From contig CAZKYX010000003.1 of assembly GCA_964557125.1 (NCBI GenBank), positions 1-64,000 on the forward strand: a DNA stretch of 64,000 nucleotides. Direction: 5' to 3'. A model generated the notes under the pieces. It was not told the origin of the DNA. It searched no databases and saw nothing but the letters and a program-made list of their open reading frames with translations. This document shows positions 1-9,037 of this stretch, piece by piece. Both the position numbers and the translations under genes were made by a program. Each line of letters opens with the position of its first letter. The first letter of the stretch is position 1. The DNA comes from CAZKYX01 sp964557125 (GTDB taxonomy: Bacteria > Patescibacteriota > Microgenomatia > Levybacterales > GWA1-39-11).

Positions 1-92
1 TTAAAAATATTTGCAAAAAAGGTACCCAAAAACATGACACTGCTGCCTGTGATGAGAGGGTTTGCAGCCAGTCTTTTAACGTGCTTCTTCAT
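1..92 (-). CDS. Partial Wzx-like polysaccharide flippase (N-terminus only)
   Basis: An ATG at 92-90 opens a frame that stays open to the left edge (30 codons plus 2 bases). It begins MKKHVKRLAANPLITGSS and continues into the hydrophobic stretch VMFLGTFFANIF. A short basic leader followed by NPLI-x-GS and the first membrane helix is the usual opening of MOP-superfamily polysaccharide flippases. A flippase also fits the position, directly after a run of glycosyltransferases. The start codon lies within the last codons of the GT4 gene (17-bp overlap), so translation is probably coupled. Only the N-terminus is visible, so the family call is an inference. Confidence 0.55.
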   Translation of the reverse strand, partial: MKKHVKRLAANPLITGSSVMFLGTFFANIF

Positions 93-1152
93 GTGTGGAG
101 AGGGTATTGTACACGCTAACCGTATCTTCAATCATTTTCTTAATGGAAAATTTTTTTGCTTGCTCAAGCCCAATTTTGCGCATATCGGCACGCTTTTTGT
201 CATCAACAAATAATCCTTTCATAGCACCAACAATACTCTCAGTTTTATAAGGATCAACATACATTCCTGCCTTGCCGGCAACTTCCCTCAAACTCCCTTC
301 GTTGCTTACAATAACAGGACACCCAGATTGCATTGCCTCCAATACGGGCAGGCCAAAACCTTCATAAAGTGATGGCATGAGAAGAAACTGTGCCAGATTA
401 TACAATTTCACCAGTTCATCTTCATTTACAAATCCGAGAGGAATAACAATTTCACTACTCGTAATAAGCTCTTTAGCTTTTATAAGGTCTTTATTCCAAG
501 CATTAGTTATATCACTTGGGTTCTCTGCAATGGTTTTACCCACAAGAACAAGAGGTATTTGCGCTTCAATACTCGCCCTTATAATTCTTGGAAGATTTTT
601 ATTCCATGTTGCGTCCCCAACGTATAAAGCGAATCTCTCAGGAAGATGATATTTTTTTTGTAATGAAGCTCTCTCAGACTGCGATATATTTTTTTCTTTG
701 AAATTATCCTCAACTCCTAAATACGCAACGTGCACCTTTCCCTCTTTCGCTCCAATGAGTCTAATAATGTCCTTCTTTGAACACAATGAATCAGTAACAA
801 TTGCATGTGCTTTTTTAGCTATCTTTTTTTCTATATTCCATTTCAACCTACCCTTTATTCCTGTTGGAAAATTTTTAGAAAAAATTACCGGCGTTAGGTC
901 GTGGATTGTTATTATCGTTTTTTTCTTCTGGAGAAAAGGGAGCGTCAGGAAGAATGGTTCAAAATACGGATAATGTATCACATCAACATCATCGGGAAGT
1001 TTTTGTCCTCTTGAAAAAAATACGTAGTCGTTTTTTGTATCAATCTTCTCAAGATTGTCTTTCAAAAGAGCAATATACCTTCCCACACCACGCACCTTGT
1101 GGAGAGAGGAAACGGTGGGGTCGATTGGTGTTATATCTAGAGCAATTTTCAT
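76..1152 (-). CDS. GT4 family glycosyltransferase
   Basis: Cytosolic GT-B fold retaining glycosyltransferase, 358 aa, expected to move a sugar from a nucleotide-sugar donor to a lipid-linked glycan. The C-terminal donor domain has the EGFGLPVLE element (E264 and E272, the E-x7-E motif of GT4), followed by a Gly-rich switch region, GCPVIVSNEGSLREVAG. The N-terminal acceptor domain holds IHDLTP near residue 86. The frame is open to 1176, but MKIALDITPID at 1152 is the better start: it gives an exact ATGA overlap with the galE stop and a normal Rossmann beginning. It is the second-to-last visible gene of the surface-glycan run. Sugar specificity cannot be read from the sequence. Confidence 0.85.
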   Translation of the reverse strand: MKIALDITPIDPTVSSLHKVRGVGRYIALLKDNLEKIDTKNDYVFFSRGQKLPDDVDVIHYPYFEPFFLTLPFLQKKKTIITIHDLTPVIFSKNFPTGIKGRLKWNIEKKIAKKAHAIVTDSLCSKKDIIRLIGAKEGKVHVAYLGVEDNFKEKNISQSERASLQKKYHLPERFALYVGDATWNKNLPRIIRASIEAQIPLVLVGKTIAENPSDITNAWNKDLIKAKELITSSEIVIPLGFVNEDELVKLYNLAQFLLMPSLYEGFGLPVLEAMQSGCPVIVSNEGSLREVAGKAGMYVDPYKTESIVGAMKGLFVDDKKRADMRKIGLEQAKKFSIKKMIEDTVSVYNTLSTHEEAR

Positions 1153-2132
1153 GCGCGGTCCTTGTGCCATTTCCATGCAGATTGCACAATGGTTAGGATA
1201 TCTGAATACTGAGGTTTGAATCCAAGCTCTTCATTTATACGTGAAACGTCTGCCACTAATTCGTCTGCATCGCCCGGTCGTCTATCCTTTTCAACAGTTC
1301 TGAGGGTTTTACCAGATACCTCCTCCACTGCCTTTACTATATCTCTATTGGAATATCCCTTTCCTGTTCCCACATTATATGTATGACCTCCTCCTTCTTT
1401 ACGTATCTTTTCAAGCGCCAAGATGTGAGCTGTTGCCAAATCTAACACGTGGATATAGTCTCTTACACAAGTACCGTCAGGGGTATCGTAATCCGTTCCA
1501 AATATCGAAAACTCTTTATCTTCAAGAAGTGCTCTTAAAGCAATTGGGATAATGTGTGTCTCAGGTGAATGAGCCTCACCATGACTCCCGTCAAGAAGCG
1601 CCCCGCATGCATTAAAATAACGAAGCGTTGCATAATTAAATCCGTATATATCTTTATACCAGGAGAGAATTTTTTCAACCATTAATTTACTTTCACCATA
1701 TGGATTGGTTGGATTTTTTGAATCATCTTCTTGTATTGGAACTCGTTCTGGATTCCCATACACACCTGCAGTTGATGAAAATATAATATTTTTAACTCCT
1801 ACATCCTTAAGAATTTCCAGAAATTGAAGTGTTTGAAATGTATTGTCCTCAAAGTATATCTTTGGATTTTCCATTGATTCCTTCATAGAGATAAATGCTG
1901 CAAAATGAATCACACCAGAAAATGGATTTTCTTCCATTATTTTATTTATAAGCTCTCTATCCCCAACGCTTCCTTCATAGAAGGCAACGCCTTGCTCAAT
2001 TGCTTCACGATTTCCGCGAGATAAATTATCCACTACAACTGGCTTGTATCCTTTTTCCAAAAGAACTCTCACCATAAAACTACCTATATACCCTGCCCCA
2101 CCTGTGACTAAAATTGTATTATTTTCTTCCAT
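1149..2132 (-). CDS. galE: UDP-glucose 4-epimerase
   Basis: Extended short-chain dehydrogenase of 327 aa that interconverts UDP-glucose and UDP-galactose (or the N-acetyl forms) using bound NAD. Visible are the nucleotide-binding VTGGAGYIGS at residues 9-18, the catalytic T121, Y145 and K149 (NPYGESK), and the C-terminal RRPGDADELVAD stretch typical of GalE. Length is slightly under the usual 335-340. It overlaps the upstream GT2 gene by 14 bp and the downstream GT4 gene by 4 bp (ATGA), so it supplies donor sugar within the same transcription unit. UDP-GlcNAc or UDP-glucuronate specificity is possible. Confidence 0.9.
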   Translation of the reverse strand: MEENNTILVTGGAGYIGSFMVRVLLEKGYKPVVVDNLSRGNREAIEQGVAFYEGSVGDRELINKIMEENPFSGVIHFAAFISMKESMENPKIYFEDNTFQTLQFLEILKDVGVKNIIFSSTAGVYGNPERVPIQEDDSKNPTNPYGESKLMVEKILSWYKDIYGFNYATLRYFNACGALLDGSHGEAHSPETHIIPIALRALLEDKEFSIFGTDYDTPDGTCVRDYIHVLDLATAHILALEKIRKEGGGHTYNVGTGKGYSNRDIVKAVEEVSGKTLRTVEKDRRPGDADELVADVSRINEELGFKPQYSDILTIVQSAWKWHKDRA

Positions 2133-2898
2133 TCTGTAAGTATATTATATAAGAAACCGGAAAGCGAAGAGCTGACATAAGTGCAAAAACAAATCCCTGC
2201 CATCCATCCATAAATCCCTTGTGCCTTCCGTAAGCAGTAAGCATCCAGTGAGCTGGTTTTGCCAAAAGATACCCTAAACCAAAATACACTTTAAGAAGTA
2301 TATTTTTATGTTTGAGCTCATCTCGAATTTGAGTCGCAAGTAAATGATTGTAGCGCATCCATTTCTTCGAATAAAAAGCAAAGTCTTTGTATGGATAATG
2401 AAGCAGGCTCTCTTTTAGATAGTCAACCCTTCCCTCAATTACAGCCTGCTCGTGGACGTCTTTTTGAGGCAATCGTCCTTTCCCATTGCGATAAAGTCTT
2501 ACCGTATAGTCGGGGTATTGTCCACCCTTCATAAGAAATCGTCCGAGAAAGAAATTTTTGCGCGGCATCCAGTATCCATTGGTTTCTGATTTTCGATTAT
2601 TGATTTCTGCGTTTATTTCAGCCGCTAATTCTTTTGAAACAACTTCGTCTGCGTCCATTTGCAATATCCACTCGCAAGTTGCCTTATCAATTGCCTTTTG
2701 CTTATTTATGTGGAAGTTTGGTGGGTTATCAGTAACCGTCACTTTTGCACCGAATGTTCTTGCCAACTCTACAGTCCTATCTTTTGAACTACCGTCAACA
2801 ATGACAATTTCGTCAGCCAAATCTTTTACAGAGCTCAGACACCTTTCGATATTTTCTTCCTCATTGAATGTTGCAAGAACTACGGATATTTTAGACAT
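2119..2898 (-). CDS. GT2 glycosyltransferase, WaaE/KdtX-like
   Basis: GT-A fold glycosyltransferase of 259 aa. It opens with SVVLATFNEEENIERCLSSV, has the VDGSSKDRT acceptor-loop element and the metal-binding MDADE (D82, D84). A C-terminal hydrophobic stretch (about residues 205-250) suggests membrane association. The layout matches the WaaE/KdtX group, which adds a hexose to a lipid-linked core. Its nearest paralogue here is the gene at 24056-24967; both carry GYxxPRKN and YPDYxxRL. Between DADE and GYWMPRKN there is a low-complexity insert (ATTGATTTCTG-type repeats, 2583-2612), also present at the same site in that paralogue. Confidence 0.85.
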   Translation of the reverse strand: MSKISVVLATFNEEENIERCLSSVKDLADEIVIVDGSSKDRTVELARTFGAKVTVTDNPPNFHINKQKAIDKATCEWILQMDADEVVSKELAAEINAEINNRKSETNGYWMPRKNFFLGRFLMKGGQYPDYTVRLYRNGKGRLPQKDVHEQAVIEGRVDYLKESLLHYPYKDFAFYSKKWMRYNHLLATQIRDELKHKNILLKVYFGLGYLLAKPAHWMLTAYGRHKGFMDGWQGFVFALMSALRFPVSYIIYLQNGRK

Positions 2899-2919
2899 AT
2901 CAAATTATATAACGGCTGA

Positions 2920-4566
2920 CTATGGTTCTACAATCCACATTGAGTCTGTACCATCAAGGTATTGTACTTTTTCAAGAACTGGCCCTGAGCGATATTCAAG
3001 AGGACTAATGATAGTTAAAGCGTTTTCTTCTGGCTTTATGAGAGGAACTTCTCCGAAAATATAATTGTCAATCTTGTGAGTTATATCATACCCTCCAGAC
3101 TGACTCCCTCCCATTTTCTGATAGATAACTGGGTCATATTTTTTATAGAAAAGATAGAACATATAGCTTTGAGTAAAGTTATACCTATTTGAAACATAAA
3201 TAGTTGCGTACTCCTCTTTAACTTTTTCAGTTATTTCAAAAGCCTTAAAAAATCCGTACTGAAATTGATTCGAATTTTGGCGTGGAAATTCGTAAAAATA
3301 GCTTTTGTAAAAATGGGCAACAGAAAAACATACAACGAGAAGTACAACTAACATGATGCTGTATCGAATTACTTTTTTCCTAAAAATGGAAAAGGTTGAA
3401 TATACCCCTATAGCTGTCAAAAAAAGGAATAAGGGCATAATTTGATATACGCGCATTGCATGGGGATAACCGCTGGTGATTGCGGCTGGAAGTAAGCCAA
3501 CAACTACCCAAACTGTTAGAAGTATTTTTAGTCGTTTCTTATACATTTTTCCAAAGTACAGTGAAAAAATTCCAATAAGAACAAAGGGAATCTCATAAAA
3601 GTAAAGCAAGCCAACTCGTGGCGTTTTGAAAGATTCATTGTGTGCATTGGTAAAAAGCCAGCTTGGATTGAGATGGCTTGCAAATGCATTTATTGGAAGT
3701 GTCAGATATACGAGTCTTCTGTTATTTAATATCTGTCCAATTACGTCGTTTCTCTGCTTTGCTTCTAGAATTTTTATTGAACTTTCGCGTTGTTTATAAG
3801 GTACTTCCTTGTAGATATTGGTTGCTTTAAATCTTATGAGTGCTTCAGGTGTCCGAGAAGCATAGAGTGAAGGAACACTTACGACAATAGCAAGGCAAAT
3901 TGATATAACTAAAAGTTTTTTATTTTTTGTTATTTTTTTAAAATATAAAACAAAGAGCGTTAGCACAATAATAGGAATAAATATTTTTCCCGATTGGTAA
4001 GAAATAAGAGACACAGCAAAACAAAATGAAGAAAGAATCAAAAAAATAGGTTTAGTTTTAGAAAGAAACCAATAGAAAAACATAAGCGCAAATATGAAAA
4101 ATGAAAAGAACAAATTTACTTCATGCCCAAGTCTGGATATATAAATGTGCCAAGGGGATATTGCCAATGCAAGCAGAACAAATAGTGAAATTGTTCTATT
4201 CTTAAACAATAAATCTGCCAATTTATACATTGCCAACACCGAAAGAATAGAAAGAATAACAGAAGGCATTCGAACTGCAGAAACTGTCAACCCAAACAAT
4301 GCAACAAAGGGAATAACAAAATAGGTATATAGAGCTGGTCTCCAATCATCGTATGCCCGTAATAGTACTGGAAACCTATAACCATACTCATCTGCACCTG
4401 TATGCAGGATTGAAAAGGCGTTATACCCAATTGAAACTTCATCAAGTGATGCTTGCGGTGGAATACTCGCAAGTTGATAAAGTCTAAAAAAAGCTGCAAG
4501 AAGCACTATTGCAACAATTAGAAAAACTTTAATGTTTTTTTGGAAAATATCGCTCAACATGGACAT
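2920..4566 (-). CDS. GT39/ArnT-like polytopic glycosyltransferase
   Basis: GT-C fold membrane enzyme of 548 aa. Such proteins use polyprenyl-phosphate sugars on the outer face of the membrane. The loop after the first helix carries LDEVSIGYNAFSIL, then TGADEYGYRFP and DDWRPALY; the Asp-Glu pair is the expected catalytic site. About ten further hydrophobic segments follow, then a C-terminal extracytoplasmic tail containing YMFYLFYKKYDP. The same N- and C-terminal signatures recur in the genes at 7352, 9034 and 30398, so the four are paralogues. The frame is open to 4614, but MSMLSDIF at 4566 (or ATG 4560) puts the first helix at a normal distance. It overlaps the upstream gene by about 38 bp. 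Confidence 0.8.
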   Translation of the reverse strand: MSMLSDIFQKNIKVFLIVAIVLLAAFFRLYQLASIPPQASLDEVSIGYNAFSILHTGADEYGYRFPVLLRAYDDWRPALYTYFVIPFVALFGLTVSAVRMPSVILSILSVLAMYKLADLLFKNRTISLFVLLALAISPWHIYISRLGHEVNLFFSFFIFALMFFYWFLSKTKPIFLILSSFCFAVSLISYQSGKIFIPIIVLTLFVLYFKKITKNKKLLVISICLAIVVSVPSLYASRTPEALIRFKATNIYKEVPYKQRESSIKILEAKQRNDVIGQILNNRRLVYLTLPINAFASHLNPSWLFTNAHNESFKTPRVGLLYFYEIPFVLIGIFSLYFGKMYKKRLKILLTVWVVVGLLPAAITSGYPHAMRVYQIMPLFLFLTAIGVYSTFSIFRKKVIRYSIMLVVLLVVCFSVAHFYKSYFYEFPRQNSNQFQYGFFKAFEITEKVKEEYATIYVSNRYNFTQSYMFYLFYKKYDPVIYQKMGGSQSGGYDITHKIDNYIFGEVPLIKPEENALTIISPLEYRSGPVLEKVQYLDGTDSMWIVEP

Positions 4567-5845
4567 AATATAGATACGAATCTGCTCCCCATTGTGAAAA
4601 AGGTATCCGCTCACCTTTTGCTACTGCTTGTCTAACTCTTTCCCGTTGTATGTTAAGCCCTACTCTTTCTGCCCCAAAGTAAGGAATAATATTGAGTACA
4701 GAAAAAACGATTAGCACACAACATATGCTAAGTTGAGTTAAGCGATTTCCAATTCCAAATAATCTATCCAATAGATATGAAGCACATAGAAGAACTATTG
4801 GAACAGTCATATTGAAGTAATAATTACTAATTTCACCTTTATATGTTGAGAATGCAATCCAAGGAACAATAATCCAAATAACTGATAGATAAATAAGTGC
4901 AAATCTTGATTTTCGCTTTTTATCAAGAAAAAGAATAATTCCGAAAGCTGGAAGTACTAACCAACTAAGATATTTAAGATATTTGAAATGAGCTATTGAT
5001 TCAAATTGAATAAATGCGTCACTGAATAATTGCATGACTCTTCTGAAATGGAGACCATGATAATTTTCACCCAAATAGTTCGTGAGGTGCTTCCCAGTAT
5101 TTGCATTGTTAGTAAATGTTGAAATGAGTATGGGTGCTATGAAAAAAAGAATTATAGGAACAGAATACAATATGTATCTCAATGTCTCTTTTGTTCTAGG
5201 TATAAAAGGAAGAGCTAATACGAAAAGTGCAAAATAGAAAATTGACGTAAAATGTATGTGTAGCGAAAATCCCAGTGCAAGTGAGGCAAGTAGAAAGTAC
5301 TTAGGCTTGTTGGTAATAATCTTGTAATATGAGAGCAGAATGAGAAAAGAAAGTGGAAGAATAAAGTTAACCGGCCACTGCACTCTGTCAGCAGCAAGCA
5401 GATGGTAACTTGTTACGTAGATAAATACTCCAAATAAAGCGGCTCTTGATGAAAATATTTCCTTGATAACAAGAAAAACAACGAAGAAGGTAAAGATACT
5501 GGTAAGTCCGGCAATTATTCCAGAAGCGATAGGATCAAGATTGGTCAAAAAATATATTGGGGTTATTAGGTAGTAGTAGTAGGGCCCAATGAAAAATCCA
5601 CTTGAGCCCTTTGCCTGCATCCCAACGAGTGGATATTTATGGTCAATCAATATACTTTTTACGGTCCAAGCATTGTCTAATTGATCATTTGCAACAATAT
5701 TCCTTCCCTCTATATCCCAAAATCTTAAGAATATGTGAAGCACGAATATGCATATGAAAATTAAAAATATAACTTTATTCTTTTTATATGCTGAGCTAAT
5801 TTTATTGACTATCCCAAATACAAAAGTTTTGTTTGTCTTTTTCAT
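4529..5845 (-). CDS. GT39-like polytopic membrane protein
   Basis: Membrane protein of 438 aa with about ten hydrophobic segments. The first external loop reads NIVANDQLDNAWTVKSIL and is followed by GSSGFFIGPYYYYL. The second signature recurs in the next gene (5847) as GIFHGPGYYYFL, so the two are tandem paralogues and differ from the DE-type group at 2920/7352/9034. The Asp residues in the first loop fit a GT-C active site, but the classical Asp-Glu pair is absent. The C-terminal hydrophilic tail is short. It is separated by one base from the upstream gene. Sugar donor and acceptor are unknown. Confidence 0.7.
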   Translation of the reverse strand: MKKTNKTFVFGIVNKISSAYKKNKVIFLIFICIFVLHIFLRFWDIEGRNIVANDQLDNAWTVKSILIDHKYPLVGMQAKGSSGFFIGPYYYYLITPIYFLTNLDPIASGIIAGLTSIFTFFVVFLVIKEIFSSRAALFGVFIYVTSYHLLAADRVQWPVNFILPLSFLILLSYYKIITNKPKYFLLASLALGFSLHIHFTSIFYFALFVLALPFIPRTKETLRYILYSVPIILFFIAPILISTFTNNANTGKHLTNYLGENYHGLHFRRVMQLFSDAFIQFESIAHFKYLKYLSWLVLPAFGIILFLDKKRKSRFALIYLSVIWIIVPWIAFSTYKGEISNYYFNMTVPIVLLCASYLLDRLFGIGNRLTQLSICCVLIVFSVLNIIPYFGAERVGLNIQRERVRQAVAKGERIPFSQWGADSYLYYVHVERYFPKKH

Positions 5846-5846
5846 A

Positions 5847-7355
5847 CTATTTTACAACTCTTTTCTGAACAATAAACCCTGATGGAAGCGTTTTTTCACT
5901 TTCAACAGTACCAACTTTTATGACTGTTTCAAGCCATCCCTTGTAAGACCATGGCTTTGCTGAGTCTTTCTCGATAAGAAGATACAGTACTCCCTTCTTT
6001 TCATTTCCGGGAATATAACCATACTTACTATTTCCATACCACTGAAATATATAATCATATGGATAGGTATATATGGGAGGAGAAAATACAAGAACATTAA
6101 ACTTAGTTTTCCCAGCGTCTTTATAAATGTAATCTATCGCCTCTATTTTCCCTTTTATCTTTGCGTCTCCACCATAATCCTTGATGTCATATGCAAACAT
6201 TTTGTAATTATTCGCCAAACCATAGTAAGCATAAATCGATAGAACCAAACTCATAGAAACAATAAAGAGGGCGTGTTTTTTCTGAATTGCTTTTAGAAAT
6301 CCATAAACCAAGATGAGTATATAGACAATATTTAGGTGATAAAGATAGTACTCGTAGACCGTGTTTCTTAAAAAGGCTAGTACAAAAAAGGTAACGAAAG
6401 GCAGAAGTGCTAAGTAGAGATAGAACTCCTTTATCTTCTTCTCCTTTTCATTTTTAATGAAAAGGAGAAAGGGAAACACAACTATGAGAAATAGTATGAT
6501 GGGATGAATCAAACCCTGTTGCGGAAAAGTACCAGAGAAATTGTATACAAAGCTCATGAAATGCTCAGATAAATTTGATAAAAAACCAATATCGTGACCC
6601 TTTGCATTACTCCCTCCGCTTAGATAGGTAATCAGTCCGTTTACTGCCATGAAGTTATGCCGAACCTCGAAAAGAATCATAGGAAGAAGCGCCAAAACAA
6701 ATCCAAATACCAGCGCTACATACTTTCTAAAATCGCGAAACTTTAATACTAAAATTGCATATACAACAAGTGTGATTGAAAGAGGAACTGCTATTGCGAG
6801 CTCAAAGTTATACACGAATGCAGAAAAAAATGCTGCTAGAAAAATGTATTTATTTCCTCTCTTTATTAAATAGGTGAAAAGAAATGCCAAGGCAATAAAA
6901 ACCGTTGACGGATATGGACTCCAAATAAAACGGGACTGAGCTATTATTGGCGGAGACAATGCCAAAAGAGAAGCTCCAAGCAGCGCGCCGAAAACCCCAA
7001 ACAATCTATAAAGGAGAATACATAGTGTCACAAGTGCAGCAATTCCAAAGATAAACATAAGCACAACTCCCCCATAGGGGTCCCCTGCAAAAAGAATGTA
7101 GGGAATTGCGAGGAAATAATAATAACCGGGCCCATGAAATATACCTTGAATTCCTGCAGAACCTGCGCCTAGAGGCGTTCCGATAAGGCGCATGTGGTGT
7201 CCATCAACAATCTCTTTTACCATTAAATACTCACGTCCATGATCAAATCCGAAGACGAAATTTTTATTGAGAACTTCTATGCCGCGTACTAATACCCCCA
7301 TACAAATAAGCAACGTGAAAAAGGAGAATAATGTTATTTTTATATACTTTTTCAT
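5847..7355 (-). CDS. GT39-like polytopic membrane protein
   Basis: Membrane protein of 502 aa, the tandem paralogue of the gene at 4529. After an N-terminal helix the external loop has FGFDHGREYLMVKEI and GTPLGAGSAGIQGIFHGPGYYYFL. Here the acidic centre is D-H-x-R-E rather than D-Q. About ten hydrophobic segments run to near residue 390, then a soluble tail of about 100 residues with NYKMFAYDIKDYGGDAK, larger than in its paralogue. The start at 7355 overlaps the stop of the upstream gene by 4 bp (ATGA). A GT-C glycosyltransferase role is inferred from topology and neighbours. Confidence 0.7.
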   Translation of the reverse strand: MKKYIKITLFSFFTLLICMGVLVRGIEVLNKNFVFGFDHGREYLMVKEIVDGHHMRLIGTPLGAGSAGIQGIFHGPGYYYFLAIPYILFAGDPYGGVVLMFIFGIAALVTLCILLYRLFGVFGALLGASLLALSPPIIAQSRFIWSPYPSTVFIALAFLFTYLIKRGNKYIFLAAFFSAFVYNFELAIAVPLSITLVVYAILVLKFRDFRKYVALVFGFVLALLPMILFEVRHNFMAVNGLITYLSGGSNAKGHDIGFLSNLSEHFMSFVYNFSGTFPQQGLIHPIILFLIVVFPFLLFIKNEKEKKIKEFYLYLALLPFVTFFVLAFLRNTVYEYYLYHLNIVYILILVYGFLKAIQKKHALFIVSMSLVLSIYAYYGLANNYKMFAYDIKDYGGDAKIKGKIEAIDYIYKDAGKTKFNVLVFSPPIYTYPYDYIFQWYGNSKYGYIPGNEKKGVLYLLIEKDSAKPWSYKGWLETVIKVGTVESEKTLPSGFIVQKRVVK

Positions 7356-9037
7356 TCTCCTATTAGTATCACCGTTTGTCCATCAGGGGCATTGATTCTG
7401 TACAAAATCTGCTTGAATTCTGCTTCATTCTTTGTGCTCCCAACAAGCAGTACTTTTCCCACTTCTCTCTTCTCACTGAGCGGGGCAAATGTGTACTTTC
7501 CAAATCCACTGTGCGTTTCGGCAAATCCACCCGTTCTCGTTCCACCAGCAGATTGATAACTTCTAGGATCAACTTTTTCGTAAAAAAGGAAGAACATATA
7601 AGACTGATCCAGTGGTGCAAGATTTTCAACAATTATTTTATCGTACCCCGCCTCTATGTCATTAATTTTCTGAATTGCCTGCTTGTATCCATACAGCCAT
7701 TCGCGGGAGTGAAGAATATTCTGTTGCACAAAATATTGATTGAGATAGTAACCAATATTTAGAATACTCAAGAAACAATAAACAATAATCGCGATAACCA
7801 AACTAATCTTTATACTTAATACATAATTCTTTATTCTTGATACATGAGAAACTGCTCCTATAATTCCAAGAGCGGTAAAGACTTGAAATGTTGGCAAAAA
7901 ATTTAATGTCCTAACTGCATGTGGCACCCCACTTGTAATGGAAGCTGGCACAGGTACGAGGAAGAAATATACAAAAAATGCAGCCTTATATTTGGCTGGA
8001 ATCTTTAGGAAAACCATAATATATATACCCAACAGCAAAAATGGGAGCTCAAAAATGTAGAGCAATCCCATATCTGGCGCGTGATGACGGGCTATATCCC
8101 CCGTTATAAAGAGCCAATTAGGATCAAAGTGGGAGACATACCCAAACGTTGTTGCTTTAACAAAATCCACTCGTCTATTATCAAGCAGTAATCCAATTTT
8201 ATCGTTGTTCTGGCGGTCTAACAGAAGTTTTTCAGATGCTCTTTTTACCAATTGCTGACTTGAATAAATACTTACCCCTTTCGCTCTTAACAATGCATTT
8301 TGGTTTGTAAAAATGTAGATAACAAAGGGTAGAGATACAATAAAGGCCATAACTACCGATAGTACAAACCATTTTTTGAGACGGAGCATTTCCTTTGCAA
8401 ATACCAAGCTTAATCCTGCAAGTAAAAGTGGAGTAAATACTCTTTCGCTTTGGTACATGTGAATATTGGCGGCTCCAAGAGCAAATGCCAGAGGCAAGAA
8501 GAATGGCTTCTTTAATCCTTTGAGGAAAAGCAGAAATGTTAATAAGTTTATGGTCAAACCTACATTTGACTCGAATGCTATCCTACTAAATTGAAGGTGC
8601 CAAGGAGAAATGCTTAATAGAAATGTTGTTACAAGCGCTAGAGCTGACGATGGAATTTGTGTATCTAATATTTCAAGTTTCCGTTTTCCGAAAAGTTCCA
8701 ATACTAACAGATAAGAAATAAGTACCGCAAGTACTCCAGCAGTTGCACTCGGAGCCCTTACGGCAAATTCTGTTAAACCAAATAATACTACAAAAGGAAT
8801 AGTAAAATACACATATAAAGCGGGTTTGTAATCATCGTATGACTGCAATACGAGCGGCATAAATTTACCGTACTCGTCCCTTCCAGTTTGCAAAATTGAG
8901 TATGCATTGTAACCAAGTGACACCTCATCCCAATTAAGACTTGATGGAACTGCTCCCAATTTATAAAACCTTAGAACAAACGCAATACAAAGTATAATTA
9001 CAAGAAGAAAAACTTTGCTTTTTATAAGTTTTTTCAT
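7352..9037 (-). CDS. GT39/ArnT-like polytopic glycosyltransferase
   Basis: Polytopic GT-C enzyme of 561 aa with the clearest form of the local signature: FRFYKLG-type first helix end, LNWDEVSLGYNAYSIL, TGRDEYGKFMPL and DDYKPALYVYF. The extracytoplasmic C-terminus contains YMFFLFYEKVDPRSYQSAGG. It overlaps both neighbours by 4 bp (stop-start ATGA), so it is a translationally coupled middle gene. A tract of AT-rich microrepeats (7806-7846) encodes RIKNYVLSIKI in a loop, as though a non-coding repeat had been absorbed into the reading frame. Donor is probably a polyprenyl-phosphate hexose; acceptor unknown. Confidence 0.8.
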   Translation of the reverse strand: MKKLIKSKVFLLVIILCIAFVLRFYKLGAVPSSLNWDEVSLGYNAYSILQTGRDEYGKFMPLVLQSYDDYKPALYVYFTIPFVVLFGLTEFAVRAPSATAGVLAVLISYLLVLELFGKRKLEILDTQIPSSALALVTTFLLSISPWHLQFSRIAFESNVGLTINLLTFLLFLKGLKKPFFLPLAFALGAANIHMYQSERVFTPLLLAGLSLVFAKEMLRLKKWFVLSVVMAFIVSLPFVIYIFTNQNALLRAKGVSIYSSQQLVKRASEKLLLDRQNNDKIGLLLDNRRVDFVKATTFGYVSHFDPNWLFITGDIARHHAPDMGLLYIFELPFLLLGIYIMVFLKIPAKYKAAFFVYFFLVPVPASITSGVPHAVRTLNFLPTFQVFTALGIIGAVSHVSRIKNYVLSIKISLVIAIIVYCFLSILNIGYYLNQYFVQQNILHSREWLYGYKQAIQKINDIEAGYDKIIVENLAPLDQSYMFFLFYEKVDPRSYQSAGGTRTGGFAETHSGFGKYTFAPLSEKREVGKVLLVGSTKNEAEFKQILYRINAPDGQTVILIGE